Shown one piece after another: positions 40,021 to 49,795 of a stretch of 64,000 bases of DNA. Source of the DNA: Lysobacter sp. Root916. Its GTDB lineage: Bacteria > Pseudomonadota > Gammaproteobacteria > Xanthomonadales > Xanthomonadaceae. Numbering within the stretch: the first letter of the stretch is position 1; each line of letters starts with the position of its first letter. The stretch spans positions 196,550 through 260,549 of the forward strand of contig NZ_LMJF01000015.1 in assembly GCF_001429785.1 (NCBI RefSeq), read 5' to 3'. Position numbers and translations under genes: made by a program. Under the pieces are notes generated by a model that was not told the origin of the DNA, ran no database searches, and saw only the letters and a program-made list of their open reading frames with translations.

Positions 40021-40686
40021 TTAACGTTCCAGGGTAAATTCGATCGGCACCCGGCCGCGTGCCTGCACCGGCTGGCCGCCTTCCATCGCCGGCTGGAAGG
40101 TCCAGCGCGACAGCACCACGCGCTTGGCGGCCTGGTCGAGCACGCGGTGGCCGCTGCTCTTGACCACGGTCACCTCGATCGGCTTGCCGTCGATGCCGAC
40201 CAGGATCTCCAGCATCACCGTGCCGGTGAGTTGATTGCGCACCGCCTCGCCGGGATAGGTCGGCGGCGGGTTGTTGACCACCTGCAAGGTCACGCCAGTG
40301 AGGACCTCGCCGCGGCCGATATCGTTGCGCGCAAACACCTCCGGCTGCGGCGGGGCTTCAGGCACATAGACGCTGTCGCTTTCGATCGGGTCGACCACAG
40401 GCTGCGGCGGCGTTTCCACCATCGGCTTGGGCACGATCGTCGGGTTGGGCTTGGTCTCCTTGCGGATCTCGCGTTCGACCACCGTCGGCGGCGGAACGAT
40501 CGGCTTGGGCTTGTCGCGCCAGATCACGTCGGGGACGATCACATCAGGAGCTTCGGAAAACTGCGGCGCCGACATCGGCACAAGCAGCAGCATCAGCAGC
40601 ACTGCATTGACGGCGACCGCGCCCGCGGTGCCGATGATGCGGCTGGGGTCCAGTTGACGGTCGGGGTGTTCGATCGCGTGCGCCAT
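40021..40686 (-). CDS. TonB-type energy transducer
   Basis: 221 residues. There is one N-terminal membrane helix (AVAVNAVLLMLLLVPM, about 25-40), a proline-rich periplasmic spacer (KPKPIVPPPTV, PKPMVETPPQPVV), then a TonB C-terminal domain (about 140-221) with PTYPGEAVRNQLTGTVMLEILVGIDGKP and RWTFQPAMEGGQPV. TonB couples the proton gradient to outer-membrane transporters. No exbB/exbD genes or receptor are adjacent, so it is an orphan copy. It lies between rlmH and maf, outside the conserved gene order. Confidence 0.85.
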   Translation of the reverse strand: MAHAIEHPDRQLDPSRIIGTAGAVAVNAVLLMLLLVPMSAPQFSEAPDVIVPDVIWRDKPKPIVPPPTVVEREIRKETKPNPTIVPKPMVETPPQPVVDPIESDSVYVPEAPPQPEVFARNDIGRGEVLTGVTLQVVNNPPPTYPGEAVRNQLTGTVMLEILVGIDGKPIEVTVVKSSGHRVLDQAAKRVVLSRWTFQPAMEGGQPVQARGRVPIEFTLER

Positions 40687-40897
40687 GGAAGCTCTCCTGG
40701 AGTGGTCTGCACGAATCGAAACGGACCGGAATTGCGGGTGGGGTTAAGCGCGACGAAATTTTTTTCGGGGCGGCCACGAGGCCGGCCGGGCGGGGCGCTG
40801 GCCCGCGCGTGAGGCGCCGTCGTGCCCGCCTATCCAGACGCGGACGACGCGGAGGGGACGCACGCGCGGCGCCCCTTTTTTTGCAAGCCCCACACAG

Positions 40898-40925
40898 CCG
40901 AAGGCCCGCTTGCGCGGGCCTTCGG
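40898..40925. terminator. Hairpin between tonB-type and small proline-rich gene
   Basis: A 12-bp perfect stem CCGAAGGCCCGC / GCGGGCCTTCGG with a 4-nt loop, 18 bases past the small gene's stop (minus strand). The stem core is the same as the hairpin at 703-729. No T-run. The remaining 210 bases up to the tonB-type start show no gene and should hold its promoter. Confidence 0.6.
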
Positions 40926-40943
40926 TACGACAAAGCGGCTTGC

Positions 40944-41105
40944 TCAATCCTTGGACGGATCGGGCTCGGTCACCGGTTCTCGGTCCAGACCGCCCTCGTC
41001 CGGGTTCGGCGGCCGCTTGGGGTGCGGCTGGCGCGCGTCGTCCGGGTTGCGCGGCTGCGGCTCCGGGTAACCGGGCGCGGGCTTGCGCGGGTCGGGGGCG
41101 GTCAT
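40944..41105 (-). CDS. Small proline-rich protein, 53 residues
   Basis: MTAPDPRKPAPGYPEPQPRN at the start and DREPVTEPDPSKD at the end: a highly polar, Pro/Asp/Arg-rich, probably disordered protein with no hydrophobic segment. ATG 41105 lies 5 bases after the SIMPL gene stop, so it is the second gene of that operon, and a hairpin follows. Third positions are strongly GC-biased, as in real genes here. Function is unknown; it could be a small accessory or stress protein. Confidence 0.6.
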   Translation of the reverse strand: MTAPDPRKPAPGYPEPQPRNPDDARQPHPKRPPNPDEGGLDREPVTEPDPSKD

Positions 41106-41110
41106 GGCGC

Positions 41111-41887
41111 TCACTTGCCCAGCTCGAACACCACATCCAGATTGACCGACAACGCGCTTTCGCCTGGCGAGATCGAGGTGTCGGCGGCGGCGCCGGCCTT
41201 CTCCATGCGCATGGCCATCATCGGCACCGGCGGCTGAAAACCGCCGCCCTCGCTGATGCTGACGATGCGGCGCACCTTCAGCCCCAGGGTCTTGGCGTAC
41301 ATCTCGGCGCGCGCCTGCGCCTTTTCGACCGCGCCGCGACGGGCCTCGTCGTAGGCCACGGCCTTGACCTTGTCGTCGATGTCGAAGGTCGGTCCGTTGA
41401 TCTGGTTGGCGCCGGTGGCGACCAGGGCGTCGAGGATCTTGCCGAGCTTGGCGATGTCGCGCACGGTCAGATTGACCGTGTTGCTGGCCTGGTAACCGGT
41501 GATCACCGGCGGCTGGTTCTCGGCGTAGCGGTACTGCGGGTTGAGGTTCACGCCGCTGGTCTGGATATCGCGGTCGGCGATGCCGGCGGCCTTGATCGCG
41601 GCCACGACCTTGGCCATCTGCTCGGCGTTGGCGCGCATGGCGCTGTTGGCGTCGGCGGCCTGGGTGACCACACCGGTCGAGATCACGGCGATGTCGGGGA
41701 CGCGCTTGACCTCGGACTGGGCCGAAACCGAGAGCAGCGTGCCGTCGCTGGCCACATAGGCCGGGGCGGTCTGGGCGGTGGCGGACATGGCGGTGACGGC
41801 TCCGAAGGCGAGGGTGGCGGCCAGCACCAGGGGGCGCAGGGCGAAACGGGACGGCGAGGCGTGGTGCCGGCTTGGCGAGGACGACAT
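41111..41887 (-). CDS. SIMPL-domain (DUF541) periplasmic protein
   Basis: 258 residues from ATG 41887, which has AGGAG seven bases upstream; a TTG two codons earlier is possible. A signal peptide ends near ATAQ (about 40). The SIMPL/BP26 fold carries ISTGVVTQAADANSAMRANAEQMAKVV, YRYAENQPPVITGYQASNTVNLTVRD and AVEKAQARAEMYAKTLGLKV. The family forms periplasmic oligomeric rings or channels; E. coli YggE reduces oxidative stress. The exact role is unknown. It is divergent from maf and upstream of the small proline-rich gene. Confidence 0.85.
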   Translation of the reverse strand: MSSSPSRHHASPSRFALRPLVLAATLAFGAVTAMSATAQTAPAYVASDGTLLSVSAQSEVKRVPDIAVISTGVVTQAADANSAMRANAEQMAKVVAAIKAAGIADRDIQTSGVNLNPQYRYAENQPPVITGYQASNTVNLTVRDIAKLGKILDALVATGANQINGPTFDIDDKVKAVAYDEARRGAVEKAQARAEMYAKTLGLKVRRIVSISEGGGFQPPVPMMAMRMEKAGAAADTSISPGESALSVNLDVVFELGK

Positions 41888-42011
41888 ATTCAACTCCTGT
41901 TGAGATGGGAACTAGGGTGTTGCCGATCCAGTGAACGAATCGTGATCCACGGCGGGGTTGCTGTAACCCGCGTGGGGCGGCGCTCAGTCAGCGCGGGTTA
42001 TGCTTCGCAGG

Positions 42012-42581
42012 ATGCTCTATCTCGCCTCCAAATCGCCACGACGCCACGAATTGCTAAGCCGCCTGGGCCTGCCGTTCGGGGTGCTGGACCTCGATATCCC
42101 GGAGCATCGCCAGCCCGGCGAGCCCGCCGAGGACTACGTGCGCCGGGTCGCGCGCGAGAAGGCCGGCGCCGGTCTGCTGACCGTGGTCGCCAACCCGAGC
42201 GCGCTGGTGCTGGGCGCCGACACCGAGGTGGTGCTGGACGACGAAGTGTTCGGCAAGCCGCGCGACGGCGACGATGCCGCGGCCATGCTGCGCCGGCTGT
42301 CGGGGCGCAGCCACCGGGTGATCTCGGCGGTGTCGCTGGTCTCGCCGGCGCGCGAGTCGCAGACCGTATCGGTGTCGGACGTCGAATTCGAGGCCCTGGA
42401 CGAGGCGCGCATCGCCGCCTACATCGCCAGCGACGAATGGCGGGGCAAGGCTGGCGCCTACGCCATCCAGGGCCGGGCCGAGGCCTTCGTGACCCGTTTG
42501 TCGGGCAGCTATTCCGGCGTGATGGGCCTGCCCCTGCACGAAACCGTGCGCCTGCTGCGCGAGGCCGGACTCGATGCGTGA
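42012..42581 (+). CDS. maf: Maf-family nucleotide pyrophosphatase
   Basis: 189 residues from ATG 42012 ([15 protein letters not shown]); ATG 42000 adds four residues. Maf motifs are all present: [42 protein letters not shown], and [17 protein letters not shown]. The last resembles the YhdE branch, which hydrolyses dTTP and UTP to monophosphates and can clear modified nucleotides. It starts the maf-rng-yhdP-tldD block and ends 66 bases before rng. Confidence 0.92.
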   Translation: MLYLASKSPRRHELLSRLGLPFGVLDLDIPEHRQPGEPAEDYVRRVAREKAGAGLLTVVANPSALVLGADTEVVLDDEVFGKPRDGDDAAAMLRRLSGRSHRVISAVSLVSPARESQTVSVSDVEFEALDEARIAAYIASDEWRGKAGAYAIQGRAEAFVTRLSGSYSGVMGLPLHETVRLLREAGLDA

Positions 42582-42647
42582 CCCGCGCGTCGGCCGCCGC
42601 GCTGCCTTCCCTCCACCGTTGACGACCCGCAGAGCGCCTTCCACGCC

Positions 42648-44135
42648 ATGACCGAAGAAATACTCGTCAACGTCACCCCGCGCGAAACCCGAGTCGCGGT
42701 GGTCGAAAACGGCATGTTGCAGGAGCTGCACATCGAGCGCGGCTGGCGGCGCGGCGTGGTCGGCAATATTTACAAGGGCAAGGTCCAGCGGGTGATGCCG
42801 GGCATGCAGGCGGCCTTCGTCGAGATCGGCCTGGAGCGCGCCGCGTTCCTGCACGCGGCCGACATCGTCAAGCCCACCCAGGTCAGCGAAGGCGAGGGCG
42901 ACCAGGCCCCGTTGCCGCCCACTCCGACCCGGCCGATCGCCGAGCTGCTGCGCGAGGGCCAGGAAATCATCGTGCAGGTGGTCAAGGACCCGATCGGCAG
43001 CAAGGGCGCGCGCCTGACCACCCAGCTCAGCATTCCCTCGCGCTACCTGGTGCTGCTGCCGCGCACGCGCGTGGTCGGGGTGTCGGCGCGCATCGAGGAC
43101 GAGGCCGAGCGCCAACGCCTGAAGGCGCACGTGACCGCGCTGGCGCCGGCCGGCGAGAACCATGGCTATATCGTGCGCACCAATGCCGAAAGCCAGCCCG
43201 CCGAGGCCCTGGCCGAGGACGTGGCCTACCTGGGCCGGGCCTGGGCGCTGATCTCCGAGAAATCGCGCAGCTCGCGCGTGGGCGAGCGCGTGTACGAGGA
43301 CCTGAGCCTGCCGCTACGCGCGGTGCGCGACCTGATGCGGCGCGACGTCGAGAAGGTCAAGGTCGATTCGCGCGAGACCTGCGAGCGCCTGCGCGTGTTC
43401 GCGGCCCAGTACATGCCGGGCCTGGACGAGAAGATCGAGCATTACACCGGCGCGCGTCCGATCTTCGACCTGTACGGGGTCGAGGACGAGATCCAGCGCG
43501 CCCTGGACAAGCAGGTGCCGCTGAAATCCGGCGGCTACCTGGTGATCGACCAGACCGAGGCCATGACCACGGTCGACATCAACACCGGTTCCTTCCTGGG
43601 GCAACGCAATCTGGAGGAGACCGTTTACCGGACCAATCTGGAAGCGGCGCAGTCGGTGGCCCGACAGCTGCGCCTGCGCAACCTCGGCGGCATCATCATC
43701 ATCGACTTCATCGACATGACCGATGCCGAGCACAAGCGCCAGGTGCTGCGCCAGCTCGAGAAGTCGCTAGCGCGCGATCACGCCAAGACCACGGTCTACG
43801 AATTCTCGCCGCTGGGTCTGGTCGAGATGACGCGCAAGCGCACCACCGAAAGTCTGGAGCGCCAGCTCAGCGAGCCCTGCCACGAGTGCGGCGGCCGCGG
43901 CACGCTGAAGACGCCGGAGACGGTGACCTACGAAATCTTCCGCGACATCGTGCGCCAGGTCCGTCAGTTCGACGCCCCGCGGCTGCTGGTGATCGCCTCG
44001 CCGAAAGTGGTCGCGCGCATCACCGACGAAGAGTCGGCGGCGGTGGCCGAACTCGAGGAATTCCTGGGCAAGTCGATCCGGTTCCAGCCGGACGACCAGT
44101 ACGCGCAGGAGCAGTTCGATGTTGTGTTGCTTTAA
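42648..44135 (+). CDS. rng: Ribonuclease G
   Basis: 495 residues, the length of RNase G, without the long RNase E tail. An S1 domain lies at about 38-125 (GNIYKGKVQRVMPGMQAAFVEIG), interrupted as in RNase E/G. The catalytic Asp pair appears in TTVDINTGS and IIIDFIDM. The zinc-link cysteines are in CHECGGRG. It processes the 5' end of 16S rRNA and degrades some mRNAs. The order maf-rng-yhdP is conserved. A 32-bp inverted repeat directly after the stop is a probable terminator. Confidence 0.95.
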   Translation: MTEEILVNVTPRETRVAVVENGMLQELHIERGWRRGVVGNIYKGKVQRVMPGMQAAFVEIGLERAAFLHAADIVKPTQVSEGEGDQAPLPPTPTRPIAELLREGQEIIVQVVKDPIGSKGARLTTQLSIPSRYLVLLPRTRVVGVSARIEDEAERQRLKAHVTALAPAGENHGYIVRTNAESQPAEALAEDVAYLGRAWALISEKSRSSRVGERVYEDLSLPLRAVRDLMRRDVEKVKVDSRETCERLRVFAAQYMPGLDEKIEHYTGARPIFDLYGVEDEIQRALDKQVPLKSGGYLVIDQTEAMTTVDINTGSFLGQRNLEETVYRTNLEAAQSVARQLRLRNLGGIIIIDFIDMTDAEHKRQVLRQLEKSLARDHAKTTVYEFSPLGLVEMTRKRTTESLERQLSEPCHECGGRGTLKTPETVTYEIFRDIVRQVRQFDAPRLLVIASPKVVARITDEESAAVAELEEFLGKSIRFQPDDQYAQEQFDVVLL

Positions 44136-44136
44136 A

Positions 44137-44228
44137 GCCGGGATTTGGGATTCGGGATTCGGGATTCGTTTGAGCGGATTCCGGCCTTGGTCTTGCCGAA
44201 TCCCGAATCTCGTATCCCGAATCCCGGC
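44137..44228. repeat. GGGATTCGGGATTCG inverted repeat between rng and yhdP
   Basis: Two 32-bp arms (44137-44168 and 44197-44228) pair with 29 of 32 matches around a 28-nt loop. The arms are made of the direct repeat GGGATTC(G). It begins two bases after the rng stop codon and ends 21 bases before yhdP. It would fold into a long hairpin in RNA and may limit readthrough. Confidence 0.8.
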
Positions 44229-44249
44229 GGCGCGCGGAGCGCGACGCTA

Positions 44250-47200
44250 ATGCCCACCCCGCTGCGCCGCCGTTTGCGTTTCGCCCGCCGTAGCGTGGCC
44301 TATACGGGCGCGGTGCTGTTGGTGTTGCTGGCGGTGTTGCTGGGCGTGGCCAGTCAGATTCTGCCGATGGCGGAGCGCAATCCGGACCAGATCGCGGCGT
44401 GGTTGAGTCAGCGCGCCGGACGGCCGGTCGCGTTCGATCGGGTCGAGACCCAATGGACGCGGCGCGGTCCGCTGCTGCGTCTGGACGGATTGCGGGTCGG
44501 CGAGGGCGCGCAGGCCTTCGTGGTCGGCGATACCGAAATGCTGGTGTCGATCTACGCCGGCCTGCTGCCGGGCCATTCGTTCTCGGAGCTGCGCCTGCAC
44601 GGCCTGGACCTGACCCTGGAGCGCGCCGACGACGGACGCTGGAAGGTGCGCGGCCTGCCTGGACAGGAGCAGCCGAGCAAGGATCCGCTGGCCGCGCTGG
44701 AAGGCCTGGGAGAATTGCAGGTGATCGACGGCAAGCTGGCGGTGATCGCGCCTAAGCTCGGCGTGGACGCGCGCATTCCCAAGATCAATCTGCGCCTGCG
44801 CGTGGACGGCGACCGCGTGCGCGCGGGCCTGCGCGCCTGGCCCAGCGTCGGCGTCGCCGGCGCGCCGGCGTCGCCCTTGGACGCGGCCCTGGATTTCGAC
44901 CGCAAGCGCGGCGACGGCCGCGCCTATGCCGGCGCGCGCCGCGCCGATCTCAGCGCCTGGGCGGCGCTGCTGCAGGTCGCCGGCATCGGCGCCGAGAGCG
45001 GGCAGGGCCGCGCCGAGGCCTGGGCCGAACTGCGCGGCCACCGCGTCGCCATGGTCACCGTCGACGCCGCGCTGGAACGGCTCGCCTTGCGCGGCGCGCC
45101 GCTGGGCGATGGCGACGACGCGGTGCCGCGGATCCGTTTCGACAGCGTCGAGACACGCGCGCGCTGGCGCCTGGACGAGGGCGGTTGGCGCTTCGACGCG
45201 CCGCGTCTGCGCATCGGCGGCGGCGCCAAACAACAGGTGCTGGACGGCCTGGCGATCGCCGGCGGTCGGCGTTACGCCCTGCTCGCCGATCGCATCGACG
45301 CCGGCCCCTTGTTGCAGGCCGCCGCGCTCAGCGACCGCGTGCCCGCCGGCCTGCGCCGCTGGTTGCACCAGACTCGGCCGCAGCTGTCGCTGCAGCGCAT
45401 CTCGCTGTCCGGCCGTCGCGACGGTCCGCTGCGCGCGAGCGCGCGCATCGACGGCCTCGGCTTCGCCGCGGTCGGCACCGCGCCGGGCCTGAGCGGTCTG
45501 TCGGGCGATATCGAAGGCGACGCCGACGGTTTCAGCCTGCGCCTGGACCAGGCCTCGCCGATGCGCTTCGACTGGCCGTCGGGTTTCGGCGTGGCCCACA
45601 CCGTGAGCCTGGACGGCACGGTCGCCGGTTGGCGCGAAGGCGCGGGCTGGCGCATCGGCACGCACGCGCTGACGATCAAGGGCGAGGGTTTCGGCGCGCG
45701 CGCGCGCGGGGGCATGTGGTGGCAGGGCGACGGCACGCGGCCGTGGATCGACATCGCCGCCGACCTGGACGAAGCCGCGGTGCCGGTGGCCAAGGGTTTC
45801 TGGGTCCGCCACAGCATGTCGCCGAACCTGGTGCGCTGGCTGGACTCGGCCCTGATCGGCGGCAGCGTGCGCAACGGTCACGCGATCGTGTCCGGCGATC
45901 TCGACGACTGGCCGTTCCGCGACCGCAACGGCCGTTTCGAGGCGACCGCGAAACTGCACCAGGCGGTGGTCAAGTTCCAGCCCGAATGGCCGGCGGCCGA
46001 AGGCCTGGACGCGGACGTGGCGTTCATCGCCGACGGCTTCAGCGTCGATGGCGTCGGCAAGCTCGCCGGCGTCGGCATCCAGAAAATCCACGCCGGCATC
46101 GATCACTACAAGGACGGCGCGCTTAACGTGCAGGCGCAGGCCGCGTCCGACGCCGCGCAATTGCTGACCCTGCTGCGCCAGAGTCCGCTACAGAAGCAGC
46201 ACGCCGACACCTTCGCCAATCTCAGCGCCAGCGGCCCGGCCCAGGTCGCGTTCGACATGAAGCTGCCGCTCAAGCCGGGCAGCGTCACCGCGATTTCGGG
46301 CTCGGTCGATCTGGGCGGGGCCAAGCTTGCCGATGCGCGCTGGAAACTCGCCTTCGACGAAGTGCGCGGCCGCGCCGAGTACGCACGCGGCGGCTTCGGC
46401 GCCAACGATCTGTCGGTGCGTCACGAAGGCCAGCCCGGCAAGCTCTCGCTGCGCGCGGGCGACTACGTGCGCGATCGCGGCAACGTCTTCGAAGCCGGGC
46501 TCGATGCCAGCGTCGGCGCGCAGTCGCTGATCGAACGCGCGCCGGAACTGGGCTGGCTCAAGCCCTATCTGGACGGGCGCTCCAACTGGACCATCGGTAT
46601 CGCCATTCCGATGGCGCAGGCCGGCGTCGCCTCGCCGACCCTGCTGCAATTGCATTCCAACCTGGTCGGTACCGCGCTGGAGCTGCCGGCGCCGTTGCGC
46701 AAGCCGGCCGCGGGCAGCCTGGCGACCACGGTGGAAACGCCCTTGCCGGTGGGCAGCGGCGACATCCGGGTCGGGTTCGGCAACGTGATGGCGCTGCGCG
46801 CGCGCACCGTCGATGGCCGCACCGGCGTGCGCGTCGCCCTGGGCGCCACCCGCGTGGACGAAGCGCCGCCCGCGCACGGCCTGATCGCGAGCGGCCGCAC
46901 CGGCAACCTGGACGCGATCGAATGGCTCGCGTTCGCCGAAGGCGGCAAGCAGGGCGAAGGCGAGGGCCTGCCCTTGCAGCGCATCGACGTCACTGCGCAG
47001 AAGCTGCAACTGCTGGGCGGCGTGTTCGCCGACACGCGCCTGGTGGTGGCGCCGGCCCCGCGCGGCGCCACCGCGGTGCGCGTCGAAGGCCCGTCGCTGG
47101 AGGGGGCGGTGCTGGCGCCGGCCGATCCGGCCGCGCCGCTGGCTGGCAAGTTCGAGCGCGTGTACTGGCGTGCGCCGGCCGCGTCGGCCTCCGGCAACGC

Positions 47201-48128
47201 CAACGCGATGAGCGCGCTGACCGCGGCGCCGGCGAATCCGGCGCCGGCCGCCGGCGCCGTGGACAACGGCTTCGATCCGGCCAAGGTGCCGCCGCTGACC
47301 ATCGACATCGCCGACCTGCGCCTGGGCGATGCGCGCATGGGCAGCGCGCGCGTGCGCACCCGTCCGACCGCGACCGGCATGCGCCTGGAGCAGATCCAGA
47401 CCCGTGGCGACAAGCAGGCCATCGACCTCAGCGGCGACTGGAACGGCCGCGGCGCGGCCGCGCGCACGCGCCTGACCATGAACATCGACAGCGGCGACAC
47501 CGGCGCGCTGCTCACCGGCTTCGGCTTCGGCGGCCTGGTCGCCGGCGGCAAGGCCAAGATCCGTTTCGATGCCGGTTGGCCCGGCAGCCCGGCCGCGTTC
47601 GCGCTGGGCTCGCTGGACGGCGGCCTGAGCTTGGACGTGCGCGACGGGCGCTTGCTCGAGGTCGAACCCGGCACCGGGCGTGTGATCGGCCTGCTCAGCA
47701 TCGCCCAGTTGCCGCGGCGGTTGGGCCTGGATTTCCGCGACCTGTTCTCCAAGGGCTTCGCTTTCAACCGGGTCGGCGGGCATATCGCGATCGGCGCCGG
47801 CAGCGCGCGCAGCGACGATCTGGTCATGGACGGCCCGGCCGCGACCGTGAACATCCGCGGCTCCACCAACCTGCGCGCGCAGAGCTACGACCAGACCATC
47901 GAGGTCCGGCCCAAGACCGGCAACCTGCTGACCGCGGTGGGCGCGATCGCGGCCGGCCCGGTCGGCGCGGCGATCGGCGCGGCCGCCGGCACCGTGCTGC
48001 AGAAGCCGCTGAGCCAGATCGGCGCCAAGACCTACCGGGTGACCGGCCCCTGGAAGGAGCCCAAGGTCGAGGTGATGACCCGCGAGCAGACCCGCAATGC
48101 CGGGCGCGAGGCGCCTCCCGCGGGTTAG
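44250..48128 (+). CDS. yhdP: YhdP/AsmA-like lipid transport protein
   Basis: 1292 residues from ATG 44250 (MPTPLRRRLRFARR), with one N-terminal membrane helix (VAYTGAVLLVLLAVLLGVASQ) and a very long repetitive beta-rich periplasmic body. The C-terminus is of the DUF3971/AsmA2 type (RVIGLLSIAQLPRRLGLDFRDLFSKGFAFNRVGGHIAI). YhdP-type proteins form bridges that carry phospholipids from the inner to the outer membrane. Length is typical for the family. It follows rng, as in E. coli-like order, and precedes tldD. Confidence 0.93.
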   Translation: MPTPLRRRLRFARRSVAYTGAVLLVLLAVLLGVASQILPMAERNPDQIAAWLSQRAGRPVAFDRVETQWTRRGPLLRLDGLRVGEGAQAFVVGDTEMLVSIYAGLLPGHSFSELRLHGLDLTLERADDGRWKVRGLPGQEQPSKDPLAALEGLGELQVIDGKLAVIAPKLGVDARIPKINLRLRVDGDRVRAGLRAWPSVGVAGAPASPLDAALDFDRKRGDGRAYAGARRADLSAWAALLQVAGIGAESGQGRAEAWAELRGHRVAMVTVDAALERLALRGAPLGDGDDAVPRIRFDSVETRARWRLDEGGWRFDAPRLRIGGGAKQQVLDGLAIAGGRRYALLADRIDAGPLLQAAALSDRVPAGLRRWLHQTRPQLSLQRISLSGRRDGPLRASARIDGLGFAAVGTAPGLSGLSGDIEGDADGFSLRLDQASPMRFDWPSGFGVAHTVSLDGTVAGWREGAGWRIGTHALTIKGEGFGARARGGMWWQGDGTRPWIDIAADLDEAAVPVAKGFWVRHSMSPNLVRWLDSALIGGSVRNGHAIVSGDLDDWPFRDRNGRFEATAKLHQAVVKFQPEWPAAEGLDADVAFIADGFSVDGVGKLAGVGIQKIHAGIDHYKDGALNVQAQAASDAAQLLTLLRQSPLQKQHADTFANLSASGPAQVAFDMKLPLKPGSVTAISGSVDLGGAKLADARWKLAFDEVRGRAEYARGGFGANDLSVRHEGQPGKLSLRAGDYVRDRGNVFEAGLDASVGAQSLIERAPELGWLKPYLDGRSNWTIGIAIPMAQAGVASPTLLQLHSNLVGTALELPAPLRKPAAGSLATTVETPLPVGSGDIRVGFGNVMALRARTVDGRTGVRVALGATRVDEAPPAHGLIASGRTGNLDAIEWLAFAEGGKQGEGEGLPLQRIDVTAQKLQLLGGVFADTRLVVAPAPRGATAVRVEGPSLEGAVLAPADPAAPLAGKFERVYWRAPAASASGNANAMSALTAAPANPAPAAGAVDNGFDPAKVPPLTIDIADLRLGDARMGSARVRTRPTATGMRLEQIQTRGDKQAIDLSGDWNGRGAAARTRLTMNIDSGDTGALLTGFGFGGLVAGGKAKIRFDAGWPGSPAAFALGSLDGGLSLDVRDGRLLEVEPGTGRVIGLLSIAQLPRRLGLDFRDLFSKGFAFNRVGGHIAIGAGSARSDDLVMDGPAATVNIRGSTNLRAQSYDQTIEVRPKTGNLLTAVGAIAAGPVGAAIGAAAGTVLQKPLSQIGAKTYRVTGPWKEPKVEVMTREQTRNAGREAPPAG

Positions 48129-48339
48129 GCGGCCCACGCACGATCACGGCCCATTGCCGCTTTGCGTGGCAAAGCCGCCCGCAAGCGCGGAGCGACACGC
48201 CCCGCCGCGGTAGAAACCCACGGTTGAAGCCGTGCCGCCCAGGCTCCATCTTCTTACTAGCCCCAACCGCCCGGCCGCCGCCCAGGCCACGCCGGCGTCG
48301 GTTGGTTAGCATGTCCCTTTCGCCGCCCCCGGATCCCCC

Positions 48340-49782
48340 ATGACGCTGCCCCTGCAACTCGCCGAAACCCGTCTGCTGCTGCCCGCCGGTCTGGACGCCA
48401 GCGGCCTGGAACGCACCTTCGGCACCCTGCTCGGGCCGGGCGTGGATTTCGGCGATCTGTATTTCCAGCACGGCCGCCGCGAGAGCTGGACGGTCGAGGA
48501 CGGCATCGTCAAGGACGGTTCGCATTCGATCGAGCAGGGCGTGGGCGTGCGCGCGATCAGCGGCGAGAAGACCGGCTTCGCCTATTCCGACGAAATCAAC
48601 GGCGACGCCTTGCTGGCGGCGTCCAAATCCGCGCGCGCGATCGCCCGCGACGGCGCCGCGCACAGCGCGCGCGCGCTGGTGCGTGGCGGCAGCCGTTCGC
48701 TGTATCCGGCCGAGGATCCGATCGACGGCATCGGCAACGAAGACAAGGTCGAGCAGTTGCGTCGGCTGGATCAGCTGGTGCGCGCCGCCGACCCGCGAGT
48801 GCAGCAGGTCACCGTCAGCCTGTCCGGTGGCGTCGACACCATTCTGGTCGCGCGCAGCGACGGCGTGCTCGCTGCCGACGTGCGTCCGCTGGTGCGCTTG
48901 AACGTGCAAGTGTTGGTCGAACATAACGGCCGCCGCGAAAGCGGCTACGCCGGCGGCGGCGGACGCTACGGCTACGCCGAGCTGTTCGCCGGCGGCAAGC
49001 CCGAGGCGCTGGCGCGCGAAGCGCTGCGCCAGGCGCTGGTGAACCTGGAGGCGATCGACGCGCCGGCCGGGGTGATGCCGGTGGTGCTGGGCAGCGGTTG
49101 GCCGGGCGTGCTGCTGCACGAAGCGGTCGGCCACGGCCTGGAAGGCGACTTCAACCGCAAGGGCACCTCGACCTACGCCGGCCGCATGGGCCAGCGCGTG
49201 GCCTCGCCCGGCGTGACCATCGTCGACGACGGCACCCTGCCGGGTCGGCGCGGCTCGCTCAACATCGACGACGAAGGCACGCCGACCAACTGCACGACCC
49301 TGATCGAGGACGGCGTGCTGGTCGGTTACATGCAGGACACCCTCAACGCGCGCCTGATGGGCATGGCGCCGACCGGCAACGGCCGCCGCGAATCATTCGC
49401 CCATCTGCCGATGCCGCGCATGACCAATACCTACATGCTCGCCGGTCAGCACGACCCGGAAGAGATGATCCGTTCGGTCAAAAAGGGCCTGTACGCGGTC
49501 AATTTCGGCGGCGGCCAGGTCGACATCACCAGCGGCAAGTACGTGTTCTCGGCCACCGAGGCCTACCTGATCGAAGACGGCAGGATCACCGCGCCGGTCA
49601 AGGGCGCGACCCTGATCGGCAACGGCCCGGAAACCATGCAGAAGGTGCGCATGATCGGCCACGACCTGGCCCTGGACGAGGGCGTGGGCGTGTGCGGCAA
49701 GGACGGGCAGAGCGTACCGGTGGGCGTGGGGCAACCGTCGCTGCTGATCGAAGGGCTGACGGTGGGCGGCACGCAGTCGTGA
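48340..49782 (+). CDS. tldD: Metalloprotease TldD
   Basis: 480 residues. The zinc site is [11 protein letters not shown] (HExxxH) in the C-terminal half, with the following [18 protein letters not shown] and MTNTYMLAG motifs that line the active site. TldD pairs with TldE/PmbA to form a heterodimeric protease that degrades unfolded peptides; only TldD holds the zinc. The partner pmbA lies 0.9 kb downstream beyond the yjgA gene on the other strand, so the pair is split but linked. The 211-base gap before it has no gene. Confidence 0.96.
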   Translation: MTLPLQLAETRLLLPAGLDASGLERTFGTLLGPGVDFGDLYFQHGRRESWTVEDGIVKDGSHSIEQGVGVRAISGEKTGFAYSDEINGDALLAASKSARAIARDGAAHSARALVRGGSRSLYPAEDPIDGIGNEDKVEQLRRLDQLVRAADPRVQQVTVSLSGGVDTILVARSDGVLAADVRPLVRLNVQVLVEHNGRRESGYAGGGGRYGYAELFAGGKPEALAREALRQALVNLEAIDAPAGVMPVVLGSGWPGVLLHEAVGHGLEGDFNRKGTSTYAGRMGQRVASPGVTIVDDGTLPGRRGSLNIDDEGTPTNCTTLIEDGVLVGYMQDTLNARLMGMAPTGNGRRESFAHLPMPRMTNTYMLAGQHDPEEMIRSVKKGLYAVNFGGGQVDITSGKYVFSATEAYLIEDGRITAPVKGATLIGNGPETMQKVRMIGHDLALDEGVGVCGKDGQSVPVGVGQPSLLIEGLTVGGTQS

Positions 49783-49795
49783 GTCGCGCCATGGG

